In this document: in pieces, positions 18,443 through 26,903 of the stretch
Numbering within the stretch: the first letter of the stretch is position 1
Layout of the letters: each line of letters starts with the position of its first letter
NCBI RefSeq assembly: GCF_000717655.1
Contig: NZ_JNZY01000005.1
Coordinates: 242,646-306,645 of the forward strand
DNA from: Streptomyces katrae
Lineage (GTDB): Bacteria > Actinomycetota > Actinomycetes > Streptomycetales > Streptomycetaceae
Direction of reading: 5' to 3'
DNA: 64,000 nt
Notes under the pieces: generated by a model
The model's input: only the letters and a program-made list of their open reading frames with translations
What the model was told of the DNA's origin: nothing
Database searches by the model: none
Made by a program: the position numbers and the translations under genes

Positions 18443-19140
18443 GGGGCCGTCCTCTCGGCGGCCCGCGGCAGTACGGCGCCGGCCCAGGCGGGGTCCGGGG
18501 GCGGTGGTTCTGCCGCCACGGCCGCGTCGAGCAGGGACCGTACGGTCGCCTCCCAGGAGGCGAGTGCGTGCCGGGAGCGGTAGGCGAGCAGGTCGGCCAT
18601 GGTGTCGCGGGGCAACCGCAGCCAGCCGCAGCCCGGGAAGTGCTGCTCGACCATCTCCCGCCACACCTCTGCGGGCATCCGGAACGGGGCTTCGCGGTCC
18701 CAGGGGACGGGCTCCACCCGGAAGCCCCCTGCGCCGGTGAAGGCCGTGCCGGAGAACAGCATCAGCAGGGGTGCCTCACCGTCCTCCAGGGCGCTGAGGT
18801 AGCGGCCGGCGGCGATGTCCATGTCGTACGTGCACGGTACGACGACGTCGGTCTCGGTCTCCCCGGTGAAGCTGGGGACCATCACCGCGACCTGCGCGAA
18901 CTGGAGGGGCTGCAGGGTGGTTCCCCAGCGGGCCCGCTCGCCGAACAGGTCGTGGAGGGCTGCGGCCTCGCCGGTGCCGTAGCTGCGCCGGGCCGGCTCG
19001 ATGCGGATCTGGCAGCGCAGCGCGAGGGCGTGGACGCGCTCGTCGGCGGCGGTGGTGATGCGCAGCCGGAACACGAGGGTGGGGCCGGCCGCGTACGGGT
19101 CGGCGCGCACCCCGGTGCAGGCGAAGGTGAAGTCGGTCAT
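18439..19140 (-). CDS. DUF6084 family hydrogenase-operon protein
   Basis: 233 residues, soluble. Starts MTDFTFACTGVRADPYAAGPTLVFRLRI, a beta-rich opening, and ends in an Arg/Ala/Pro tail. By sequence style and position I assign it to DUF6084, a family I recall from actinobacterial hydrogenase operons; its mechanism is unknown. Both ends overlap neighbours by 4 bp (ATGA), indicating fixed stoichiometry with DUF5947 and the 479-residue protein. Confidence 0.78.
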   Translation of the reverse strand: MTDFTFACTGVRADPYAAGPTLVFRLRITTAADERVHALALRCQIRIEPARRSYGTGEAAALHDLFGERARWGTTLQPLQFAQVAVMVPSFTGETETDVVVPCTYDMDIAAGRYLSALEDGEAPLLMLFSGTAFTGAGGFRVEPVPWDREAPFRMPAEVWREMVEQHFPGCGWLRLPRDTMADLLAYRSRHALASWEATVRSLLDAAVAAEPPPPDPAWAGAVLPRAAERTAP

Positions 19141-19835
19141 GCCCGCCCCTCCCCCGCCGCGGCGGGGACCTTGGCCCGGCGCTCCACCTGCGCGAAAAAG
19201 GCGTTGAGCGCGGCGCGGGCCTCGGCCCCGCCGTCGAAGCCCTGCCACAGCAGCCGCATGCGCCCCACCAGCTCGTAGCAGATGTCGATGGGCACGAGGT
19301 AGCACTCGGTGCGTCCCTCGGCCCGGCGCAGCAGCAGCGCCTCCACGTCGGGTTCGAGCAGCGCGGCGAGTGTCCCGCCGCCGAGTACGTGCTGCCAGGT
19401 GGCCGGGTCGAGTTCGCTCTCGGTGGCTCCGGCCGGGCTCGGGTAGAGCGCGACCAGCCGGTCGAGGGCGGCGTTGCGGAAGAAGAAGGCGACGCCGACC
19501 GGGATCTGCAGCTGCTCCCAGGCGCCCTCTTCGAGCCGGTGCTCCGGGTCGGTGAGGTAGCGGTCGGGGACGGCGCGGAAGCGCCCGGTGGCGGCGCCGG
19601 GCCGGTCGAACAGGAGGGCGCACGCGGTGCAGGCGCAGACCAGCGCCCGCTTCTCGGTCTCCACCAGGTGGCGGTGGCCGTCCTCGGGCACGGCCAGCCC
19701 GCACAGTTCGCAGCGCTCGGGCCGGGGCGGCCGGGGCCCGGTGAACCGGCGCAGGCCGCGCGGGCCGCTCAGCCCGGCCGGACCGGCGGAGCCCGTGCGC
19801 GGCTCCACCGGTGCCCAGGGGTGCCGCGCGCTCAC
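19137..19835 (-). CDS. DUF5947 family hydrogenase-operon protein with Cys metal site
   Basis: 232 residues. After a Pro/Gly-rich start, C42-x2-C45 (CELCG) pairs with C67, C69 and C72 (CACTAC) to form a likely zinc or iron site of zinc-ribbon/rubredoxin type. The rest is helical and hydrophobic but not membrane-like (PVGVAFFFRNAALDRLVALYPSPAG). Assigned to DUF5947 from context and pattern. GTG 19835 overlaps the NifU-like stop by 4 bp. It may carry metal or electrons during assembly (inference). Confidence 0.8.
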   Translation of the reverse strand: MSARHPWAPVEPRTGSAGPAGLSGPRGLRRFTGPRPPRPERCELCGLAVPEDGHRHLVETEKRALVCACTACALLFDRPGAATGRFRAVPDRYLTDPEHRLEEGAWEQLQIPVGVAFFFRNAALDRLVALYPSPAGATESELDPATWQHVLGGGTLAALLEPDVEALLLRRAEGRTECYLVPIDICYELVGRMRLLWQGFDGGAEARAALNAFFAQVERRAKVPAAAGEGRA

Positions 19836-20353
19836 CGGGCCCGTGCCGGGGCCTGCGGGCGGGTGCCGATCTGGAGCAGGGGCAGCGGTGCCCCGGCCGG
19901 TTCCAGTTCCACCGCGGTCACCTCGGGTGCGAAGCAGGCCAGGGCGTCCTCGACGCCCCGCGGCACCGCGTCGCCGGCGGACCCGCAGCCGCAGCCGCCG
20001 CCCGGCGCGGACCGCAGGCGCAGGACGCCCGTGGCCTCGTCGAAGCCGGCCAGCGATACGGAATCCCGTACGGAGTCCAGGGCGCGGGCGATCCGGGTGT
20101 GGACGTCCTCGGGGTGCAGGTCGTGCAGGGCCAGCAGGCTCGCGACGAGCTCGTCGTCCAGCAGCCCGCCGAGGCGCTCCACGCCGAGCCGCTCCACGAT
20201 CCGGGCGAGCCCGGCCCCGTAGAAGTCCATGAGCACGCGCACCAGTTCCTCGGCGGCGGCGCAGGCCTCGCGGTCGCCGCCGGCGGCCAGCCGGTCGAGG
20301 ACCTCGTCCACCCGCCGGCCCGCCTCGCGGGCGTCGGTCGCAGCCACGCTCAT
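19832..20353 (-). CDS. NifU-like protein of the hydrogenase operon
   Basis: 173 residues. The C-terminal part (about 85-165) resembles the NifU C-terminal Fe-S scaffold domain (DVHTRIARALDSVRDS, later EDALACFAPEVTAVELE), but the expected CxxC is replaced by a tight C121-G-C123 in a Gly-rich loop. The N-terminal 80 residues are helical. The first codons overlap the large-subunit stop by 4 bp. A role in supplying or repairing Fe-S clusters of the small subunit is inferred. Confidence 0.82.
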   Translation of the reverse strand: MSVAATDAREAGRRVDEVLDRLAAGGDREACAAAEELVRVLMDFYGAGLARIVERLGVERLGGLLDDELVASLLALHDLHPEDVHTRIARALDSVRDSVSLAGFDEATGVLRLRSAPGGGCGCGSAGDAVPRGVEDALACFAPEVTAVELEPAGAPLPLLQIGTRPQAPARAR

Positions 20354-22134
20354 CCGCCCAGTCCGCTCAGGCCGGTGGGCACGTGCATCTGCTTCACCGT
20401 CTTGCCGCTGCCGACGTACATGTGGACGCCGCAGGGGAGGCATGGGTCGAAGCTGCGCACGGCGCGCATGATGTCGATGCCCTTGAAGTTCTCCGGGGAG
20501 TTCTCCTCGAAGATCGGGGTGTTCTGGACGGCGTCCTCGTACGGTCCGGGGGTGCCGAAGGTGTCGCGGGTGCTGGCGTTCCACGGGGTCGGCGGGTACG
20601 GGTGGTAGTTGGCGATCTTGCCGTCGCGGATCACCATGTGGTGCGAGAGCACGCCGCGGACGGCCTCGGTGAATCCGACTCCGATGGACTCGTCCGGGAC
20701 CTCGAACTTCTCCCAGGTCTGGGTGCGTCCGGCGCGCACCTCCTTGAGCCCCTGCTCGGCGCAGTGCAGTGCGACCGCGGCCGCGTACGCCTGGAAGTAC
20801 GTGCGGGCGCGGTTGCGCTCCAGCGCGTTGCTCCACTTCGGGATCTTCCACTCGAAGCGCGTCTCGGGCTTGGTCATCGTGCGCGGCAGGTTGATGACCA
20901 CGCTGTTGCCGGTGGCCTTGACGTAGCCGATGTCGACGAGCCCGGAGAGGGCGGTGGACCACAGGCGGGCGATCGGGCCGCCGCCGGTGTCGAGGGCGAG
21001 GTGGTCCTTGCCGTCGAACCAGCGCGGGGACATCACCCAGCTGTACTTGTCGTCGAAGTTGCGCTTCTGCGGGGCGGGGATGGTGTGCTGGTTCCACGGG
21101 TGGCGGGCGTCGACGGGGTTGCCCAGCGGGTCGTGCGTGACGAACTTCTCCTGGCCCGCCCAGTCGTCGTAGTACGAGCTGCCCAGCAGGATGCGGATGC
21201 CGAGGTTGATCTCGGTGAGGTCGTTGGTGACGAGTTTGCCGTCCACGACCACACCGGGGGTGACGAACATCTTCCGTCCCCAGTCGGTCATGTTGGCGTA
21301 CGTGAAGTCGCAGTACTCGGGGTCGTTGAGCGCGCCCCAGCAGCCCAGCAGGACGCGCCGGCGGCCGACCTCCTCGTACCCGGGCAGGGCCTCGTAGAAG
21401 AAGTCGAAGAGGTCGTCGTGGAGCGGGACGACCCGCTTCATGAACTCCACGTACCGCATGAGGCGGCTCATGTAGTCGGTGAAGAGCTGGACGGAGGCGA
21501 TGGTGCCGACGCCGCCCGGGTACAGGGTGGAGGGGTGCACGTGGCGGCCCTCCATCAGGCAGAACATCTCGCGCGTGTAGCGGCTGACCTGGAGGGCCTC
21601 GCGGTAGAACTCGCCCTCGATGGGGTTGAGCGAGCGCATGATGTCGGCGATGGTGCGGTAGCCGTGGTCGCCGGCGTGCGGGGCCTCGGTGCGTTCGGCG
21701 AGTTCGAGGACGCCCGGGTTGGTCTCGCGGACCATCTTCTCGCAGTAGTCGACCCCGACCAGGTTCTCCTGGAAGATGTTGTGGTCGAACATGTACTCCG
21801 CCGACTCGCCCAGGTTGATGATCCACTCGGCGAGGTGGGGCGGCTTCACTCCGTACGCCATGTTCTGCGTGTAGACGGAACAGGTGGCGTGGTTGTCGCC
21901 GCAGATGCCGCAGATGCGGCTGGTGATGAAGTGCGCGTCGCGGGGGTCCTTGCCGCGCATGAAGACGCTGTAGCCGCGGAAGACCGACGAGGTGCTGTAG
22001 CACTCCGCGACCTTCTTCTGCTTGAAGTCGATCTTCGTGTGGATGCCGAGACTGCCCACGATCCGGGTGATCGGATCCCAGGCCATCTCCACCAGGCCGC
22101 TGCCGTCACCGGCCGCCTTCGTCTTCGGTGTCAT
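20350..22134 (-). CDS. hhyL: [NiFe] hydrogenase large subunit, group 1h (actinobacterial high-affinity type)
   Basis: 594 residues carrying the Ni-Fe active site. The L1 motif RICGICGDNH (73-82) and L2 motif DPCLPCGVH (563-571) supply the four Cys ligands. 23 residues follow His571 and would be cut off by the operon protease. Motifs and accessory genes match group 1h/5, which oxidises atmospheric H2. ATG 22134 has only a distant GAAGGG; an in-frame upstream ATG at 22218 is possible but its 28 residues look unstructured. The small-subunit gene ends 103 bp upstream. Confidence 0.96.
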   Translation of the reverse strand: MTPKTKAAGDGSGLVEMAWDPITRIVGSLGIHTKIDFKQKKVAECYSTSSVFRGYSVFMRGKDPRDAHFITSRICGICGDNHATCSVYTQNMAYGVKPPHLAEWIINLGESAEYMFDHNIFQENLVGVDYCEKMVRETNPGVLELAERTEAPHAGDHGYRTIADIMRSLNPIEGEFYREALQVSRYTREMFCLMEGRHVHPSTLYPGGVGTIASVQLFTDYMSRLMRYVEFMKRVVPLHDDLFDFFYEALPGYEEVGRRRVLLGCWGALNDPEYCDFTYANMTDWGRKMFVTPGVVVDGKLVTNDLTEINLGIRILLGSSYYDDWAGQEKFVTHDPLGNPVDARHPWNQHTIPAPQKRNFDDKYSWVMSPRWFDGKDHLALDTGGGPIARLWSTALSGLVDIGYVKATGNSVVINLPRTMTKPETRFEWKIPKWSNALERNRARTYFQAYAAAVALHCAEQGLKEVRAGRTQTWEKFEVPDESIGVGFTEAVRGVLSHHMVIRDGKIANYHPYPPTPWNASTRDTFGTPGPYEDAVQNTPIFEENSPENFKGIDIMRAVRSFDPCLPCGVHMYVGSGKTVKQMHVPTGLSGLGG

Positions 22135-22237
22135 CTTGTCTGCCGTGACCCTTCTTGGAGACGGGAGCTGGAGGTTCTTGGAAGCGGAGCGGTGGTGGGA
22201 CGGACGCGGTACGGACACGGGGCTGCGGGCGGCCGGG

Positions 22238-23296
22238 TCACCAGGGCTTGCGGTAGCCGGTGGTCAGCTGCCGCCCCGGGTGGCGCCACTTCGGCTCTTG
22301 GTCCACGGTGTGCTCGGTGATCGACCTGAGCTTGCGGATCACGGTGCCGTAGACCCCGCTGGCGGTGGCGGACACCTTCGAGCCCGGAGGCTCGTCCATG
22401 AACGGCATGAACTTGTCGGGGAAGCCCGGCATGGTGCAGGCGATGCAGATGCCGCCGACGTTGGGGCAGCCCCCGATGCCGTTCATCCAGCCGCGCTTGG
22501 GGACGTTGCACTTGACGACCGGGCCCCAGCAGCCGAGTTTGACCAGGCACTTGGGCGAGTCGTAGGTCTGGGCGAACTGGCCCTGCTCGTAGTAGCCGGC
22601 CCGGTCGCAGCCCTCGTGCACGGTGGCGCCGAACAGCCAGGTCGGACGCAGCTTGTCGTCCAGCGGGATCATCGGGGCGGAGCCTGCTGCCTGGTAGAGC
22701 AGGTAAGTGAGGGTCTCCGAGAAGTTGTCCGGCTGGATCGGGCAGCCCGGGACGCACACGATCGGGATGCCGGCCTTGGAGGTCCAGTCCCAGCCGAGGT
22801 AGTCGGGCACGCCCATGGCGCCGGTGGGGTTGCCCTCCATCGCGTGGATGCCGCCGTACGTGGCGCAGGTGCCGATCGCGACCACGGCGAGGGCCTTGGG
22901 CGCGAGGCGGTCGATCCACTCGCTGGTGGTGATGGGCTGGCCGGTCTCCGGGTCGTCGCCGAAGCCGCACCAGTAGCCCTCGGGCTTGATCTTCTCGTTG
23001 GGGATCGAGCCTTCGACGACGAGCACGAAGGGGTCGATCTCCCCGCGCTCACCCTTGAAGAACCATTCGATGAACGTGTCGGCGCCGCCGACCGGTCCGC
23101 ATTCGAAGTCGATCAGCGGCCAGTGCACGGCGATCTTGGGCAGGCCCGGCAGGACGCCCATGACGATCTCTTCGATGCTGGGCTGCATCGCTGCCGTCAG
23201 GGACACCGAGTCGCCGTCACAGCTCAGTCCGGCGTTGATCCAGAGGATGTGGATCGTGGGGTCCTCTACCGCCGTGCTCGGCGTTGCTGCATCCAT
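22238..23296 (-). CDS. hhyS: [NiFe] hydrogenase small subunit, group 1h
   Basis: 352 residues carrying three Fe-S clusters for electron transfer. No Tat signal is present, so the enzyme is made in the cytoplasm. The usual CxxC near the N-terminus is C26-D-G-D29; Asp in place of the second Cys matches the 3Cys-1Asp proximal cluster described for actinobacterial-type hydrogenase. Further ligands occur in IGTCATYGG, VPGCPIQPDNF and the Cys-rich C-terminal half (HEGCDRAG, PKCLVKLGCWGPVVKC, GGCPNVGGICIAC). ATG 23296 has AAGGAG 9 nt upstream. Confidence 0.96.
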   Translation of the reverse strand: MDAATPSTAVEDPTIHILWINAGLSCDGDSVSLTAAMQPSIEEIVMGVLPGLPKIAVHWPLIDFECGPVGGADTFIEWFFKGERGEIDPFVLVVEGSIPNEKIKPEGYWCGFGDDPETGQPITTSEWIDRLAPKALAVVAIGTCATYGGIHAMEGNPTGAMGVPDYLGWDWTSKAGIPIVCVPGCPIQPDNFSETLTYLLYQAAGSAPMIPLDDKLRPTWLFGATVHEGCDRAGYYEQGQFAQTYDSPKCLVKLGCWGPVVKCNVPKRGWMNGIGGCPNVGGICIACTMPGFPDKFMPFMDEPPGSKVSATASGVYGTVIRKLRSITEHTVDQEPKWRHPGRQLTTGYRKPW

Positions 23297-23393
23297 GAGG
23301 ATCGCTCCTTGGGGAGGGATGCGGGGAGGGTGGGTGGGGCGGGGACGGGGACGGCGGACGGGCGGGTGCTCCGCGCCGGCCTCACCCTTCTTG

Positions 23394-25163
23394 CTAGCAG
23401 CCGGCCGGGCCGGGTGCCCTGTCTTGTTCGGCCGGTCCAGTGACTGCGGGCCGCCGGGAGGGCAGGGGCGCGGTCCGCCGTCCGGGCACGGTCCGCTCCA
23501 GGTGGGCCGGGGTGCGGTCCGGGAGCTCCTTGCGTACGAAGGCACGGCGCAGGGCGTGGTACGGGGCCTGCGGGTCGAAGAAGGTCTCCCGCATCCGCGC
23601 GAGTTCCGCCTCGCGGTAGGCGGCGAGCGGCCGGACGCCCTCATCGGCGTCGCGGCGGGCCTTCTTGCCGGCGATCCGGGACCGGATGGCGGGCGAGTCC
23701 GCCATCCGGACGGCGAGCCGGGCGGTCTCGTCCGCGAAGGCCTGCGGGCCGCAGTCGATCGTACGGTCGACCAGCCCGAGCCGCCGGGCGGCTTCGGCGC
23801 TGAGGGGCAGGGCGTCGGCGGTGAGGCGGTCGGCGACGCCGGTCCCGGTCCGGCGGGGCAGCGTGTAGGTCCAGTACTCGGATCCGTGCAGGCCCATCAG
23901 CCGGTAGTGCGGGTTCAGCACCACGCCGGTACGGCACCACACCTCGTCGGCGGCGAGCGCGAGCATGGCCCCGCCGGCCGCCGCGTTGCCGCCGAGGGCG
24001 GCCACGACGAACCGGTCGGTGGTGGTGAGGACGGCCTCGACCAGGTCGTCCATGGCGTTGATGTTGGCCCAGGACTCCTCGGCGGGGTCGGCAGCCGCCT
24101 CGATGACGCCGAGGTGGATGCCGTTGGAGAAGAAGTCACGGCCGCCGCCGAGGACGAGGACGGAGACGGGGCGGGTGCAGGCCTCCCGGTAGGCGGCGAG
24201 CAGGCGCCGGCACTGCGAGGTGCTCATCGCGCCGCCGGGGAAGCCGAACGTGAGGAAGCCGGCCCCGCCCTGCTCCCGGTAGCCGATGTCGGACCAGGTG
24301 CGCGGGCCCTCTTCGGCGTACGGCGGCGCGGGGAGCTCGGGGAGCGGCGGCAGCCGGTCGCCGAGGGCCAGGGTGGCGGGGAGTTTGACGGGGGCCGGCT
24401 CGCCCGCCGTGCGCCGGGCGCGGAGCTCGGGGATCCACACCGCCGCGTCGGCGGTCGCCCGGCAGATGGCGCCCGCCCGGGTGGCGAGCAGCTCGCCGGG
24501 ACGGCCCCGCAGCTGGTCCTCGGGGTGTCCGCCGTGCAGGAACCACTGGCCGCCGAGCAGTTCGTCGAGTACGCCGGGCTGGGAGTCGGCGGCGCGCAGC
24601 GCGCGCACGACGCTCTCCGTGGAGTCGTGGTGCCAGTCGATCCGGCGCCGTTCCTGGCGCAGGTAGGGCCGGGCGCGGCCCGGTCCCTGCCGCTGCGGCA
24701 CGTGGGTACCCGAGGCGAAGCGGTCGACGGCCGTCAGCACGGCGGACAGGGCGGCGTCGGCGATCTCGCCGCGGTACGCGTCGCTCTTGCCGACGGGCGG
24801 CAGCGGGCAGTCCGCGGTGGCCCAGATGTCGCCCGCGTCCATCTCCTCGGCGGCCTGCAGGACGGTGACGCCCCAGTGGGTCGCGCCCTCGGTGACGGCC
24901 CAGTCGAGCGAGGAGGGTCCGCGGTCGCCGACGGGTCCCGGGTGGACGATCAGGCAGGTGTGGGCGGACCACACCTCGCGGGGGATGGCCGTCTTGAGCA
25001 TCGGCGCGAGCACGAGGTCCGGCCGGTGGCGCTCGACGGCCTCGGCGAGGGAGACGCCGGGCAGGGCGAGCTCGACCGCCACACTGTGCCCGCGGTCCCT
25101 CAGTTCAGCGTGGACACGCTGAGTGAGACTGTTGAACGCGCTGGCGGCGAGCAGGATGTGCAC
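23394..25163 (-). CDS. hypX: HypX, CO-ligand-forming hydrogenase maturation protein
   Basis: 589 residues. The N-terminal half resembles formyl-THF transferases (HPGPVGDRGPSSLDWAVTEGATHWGVTVLQAAEEMDAGDIW); the C-terminal half is an enoyl-CoA hydratase/crotonase fold (GGGRDFFSNGIHLG, NAAAGGAMLALAADEVWCR). HypX makes CO from formyl-THF for the active-site Fe under oxic conditions. GTG 25163 with GGGAG 5 nt upstream is the likely start. First gene of the hydrogenase operon, 97 bp before hhyS; the operon promoter should lie in 25164-25353. Confidence 0.94.
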   Translation of the reverse strand: MHILLAASAFNSLTQRVHAELRDRGHSVAVELALPGVSLAEAVERHRPDLVLAPMLKTAIPREVWSAHTCLIVHPGPVGDRGPSSLDWAVTEGATHWGVTVLQAAEEMDAGDIWATADCPLPPVGKSDAYRGEIADAALSAVLTAVDRFASGTHVPQRQGPGRARPYLRQERRRIDWHHDSTESVVRALRAADSQPGVLDELLGGQWFLHGGHPEDQLRGRPGELLATRAGAICRATADAAVWIPELRARRTAGEPAPVKLPATLALGDRLPPLPELPAPPYAEEGPRTWSDIGYREQGGAGFLTFGFPGGAMSTSQCRRLLAAYREACTRPVSVLVLGGGRDFFSNGIHLGVIEAAADPAEESWANINAMDDLVEAVLTTTDRFVVAALGGNAAAGGAMLALAADEVWCRTGVVLNPHYRLMGLHGSEYWTYTLPRRTGTGVADRLTADALPLSAEAARRLGLVDRTIDCGPQAFADETARLAVRMADSPAIRSRIAGKKARRDADEGVRPLAAYREAELARMRETFFDPQAPYHALRRAFVRKELPDRTPAHLERTVPGRRTAPLPSRRPAVTGPAEQDRAPGPAGC

Positions 25164-25353
25164 GTGATCTCCCAAGCGTCCGGCCCCCGGCGATCTGCGG
25201 CCGCAACAGGTACGGCCGCTGGAGATCCTCGACCACGGGCGTGCGCGGGCCGGCTCGACGTACGGGGGCGTCACTCGGAAGGGGGCGCGCGGGCCGCCAC
25301 CTGGTGGATAGGCGACGTACGCGGGACGGGGGCCGGCGCGCCACGATCTACTC

Positions 25354-26229
25354 ATGAGTAACTTAAGTGCATCACGCGACGCGGCGGTCACCTTCGTCCT
25401 GGTCCACGGGGCGGGCAGCAACGCCTACGCCTGGTCACCCGTACTGACCGAGCTGGGGCTGCGCGGCCAGCGCGCGGTCGCGGTCGATCTGCCCGGGCAC
25501 GGTCCCGGCGCGTACTTCCCGCTCTCGTACCAGGCTCCGCAGGACCTGGAGCGACTGCGTACGGAGCCCTCCCCCCTCTCGGGGAGGACGCTGGCCGACT
25601 CCGCCGAACACGTGGCCGCGGTCGTGCGGCGGGCCCGCCGCAACGGCCCGGTCGTGCTGGCCGGCCAGAGCCTGGGCGGCGTCACCCTCAACGCCGTGGC
25701 CAACCTGGTGCCGGAGCTGATCTCGCACCTCGTGTACATCTCGGCTTTCTGCCCCACGAAGCGGGCCTCGGTGGCGGAGCTGATGAACGCCCCGGAGGCG
25801 GCCACGAGCTCCATACCCAAGATGACCGCCGTCCCCACGCCGCCGGAGCTGGGGGTCACCCGGGTCAACTGGCGGACCGGCGACCCGGCGTTCTTCCAGA
25901 TCGCCAAGGAGGCGCTGGCCGCCGACTACTCCGACACCGAGGTCCGGACCCTTCTCAACATCCTCGAACCCGACGAGTCGGCCGCGATCGGGGTCTGCGA
26001 CTCCCGGGGCCTGCCGCAGCAGTGGGGCCGGGTCCCGCGCACGTTCCTCCGGTTCACCGAGGACCGGACGATCCCGCCGGCGCTCCAGGACCTGATGATC
26101 CGGGAGGCCGACGAGACGACTCCGCACAACCGCTTCCGCGTCCGCTCCCTGGCAGCCCCGCACATCGGCCCGCGCGACCCGGCGCTGCTGGCGGACGAAT
26201 TGGAGCAGGTGGCCCGGCTCTGCCCTTGA
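25354..26229 (+). CDS. Alpha/beta hydrolase
   Basis: 291 residues, no signal peptide. Alpha/beta-hydrolase features: LVHGAGSNAYAW (oxyanion loop), nucleophile elbow GQSLGG with Ser near 105, and the final His in RSLAAPHIG. The Asp is probably in FTEDRTIP. Substrate unknown; esterase or haloperoxidase-like enzymes are close in layout. It is divergent from hypX, sharing the 190-bp intergenic region, and convergent with the NIPSNAP gene 14 bp away. Confidence 0.85.
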   Translation: MSNLSASRDAAVTFVLVHGAGSNAYAWSPVLTELGLRGQRAVAVDLPGHGPGAYFPLSYQAPQDLERLRTEPSPLSGRTLADSAEHVAAVVRRARRNGPVVLAGQSLGGVTLNAVANLVPELISHLVYISAFCPTKRASVAELMNAPEAATSSIPKMTAVPTPPELGVTRVNWRTGDPAFFQIAKEALAADYSDTEVRTLLNILEPDESAAIGVCDSRGLPQQWGRVPRTFLRFTEDRTIPPALQDLMIREADETTPHNRFRVRSLAAPHIGPRDPALLADELEQVARLCP

Positions 26230-26243
26230 GCAGGTGGCCAGGA

Positions 26244-26834
26244 TCAGCCGACCGGCGCGAGCCTCAGGTGCTGCGGCGGACGCGTCAGGTATGCGGAGAG
26301 GTCCGGGAGGCGCGGCGCCTCCCCGGCTGTGAACCAGAGCAGGACGTCCTCGCCGGTGCGCACGGGCAGGGCGGGGAAGGTGTTCGGGGCGTGTTCCGTG
26401 CGGTGGACCGCCGTCGGAGGGGAGCCGGCGGCGGTCAGCCGGGGGCGCAGGCTCCGCTCGAAGTCGCCCTCGAAGGACGGGGCTGCGGGGTGGCAGATGG
26501 TCACCGCGACCGGGCCGGCGCCGGCCGGGGCGGCGAATCCCGGACCGCGCAGCAGGAGGACGTCGTCCGAGTCGGCCATGGTCGCGTTGGCCCGGGCGCG
26601 GTGCTCCTGCCAGAGCGGGCCCTCGTAGAAGGCGCGCAGCGAGCGGTCCCGCCGCTCCATGTCCGGGAAGGCGCGCAGCCAGACGAAACGGTCCGGGTCG
26701 TCCAGGTCCCGGAAACGTCCGCCGACGGTGATGCCCGCCGCTTCCTGCCCGGTGACGAACTCCCGCTCGAAGAGTGCGATCAGGGTGTCCCGGGCGCCGG
26801 GGTGCAAGGTGTACTGCCTGAGTTCGACGATCAT
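26244..26834 (-). CDS. NIPSNAP family protein
   Basis: 196 residues made of ferredoxin-like alpha/beta units. MIVELRQYTLHPGARDTLIALFEREF and FVWLRAFPDMERRDRSLRAFYEGPLWQEHR are typical NIPSNAP features; function in bacteria is unclear. ATG 26834 lacks an SD at normal distance but has TACTCT 6 nt upstream, fitting a leaderless transcript. A GTG at 26864 would add 10 residues but fuses with the only AGGAGG. Confidence 0.8.
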   Translation of the reverse strand: MIVELRQYTLHPGARDTLIALFEREFVTGQEAAGITVGGRFRDLDDPDRFVWLRAFPDMERRDRSLRAFYEGPLWQEHRARANATMADSDDVLLLRGPGFAAPAGAGPVAVTICHPAAPSFEGDFERSLRPRLTAAGSPPTAVHRTEHAPNTFPALPVRTGEDVLLWFTAGEAPRLPDLSAYLTRPPQHLRLAPVG

Positions 26835-26840
26835 CGCCGC

Positions 26841-26846
26841 AGAGTA
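26841..26846 (-). promoter_or_regulatory. Putative -10 element of a leaderless NIPSNAP transcript
   Basis: TACTCT read on the minus strand, six bases before ATG 26834. The TAnnnT match and spacing place the transcription start at or near the A of ATG. It abuts the hairpin at 26847-26885. Confidence 0.4.
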
Positions 26847-26885
26847 GGACCGGTCCGCTGACACCTCCTGTCAGTGGACCGGTCC
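26847..26885. terminator. 17-bp inverted repeat, probable terminator, with AGGAGG in the loop
   Basis: Arms GGACCGGTCCGCTGACA and TGTCAGTGGACCGGTCC differ at one position (a G-T pair) around a 5-nt loop. It lies after the stop of the binding-protein gene and before the NIPSNAP start. On the minus strand the loop contains GGAGG. It may end the upstream transcript or control the next gene. Confidence 0.6.
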
Positions 26886-26903
26886 GCGGTCGCCGGCCTC
26901 GCT

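Noticed and set aside
20383..22320. A 645-codon plus-strand open frame opposite hhyL
   Set aside because: Antisense shadow of the hydrogenase large subunit; Val/Gly/Asp-rich without any recognisable motif.
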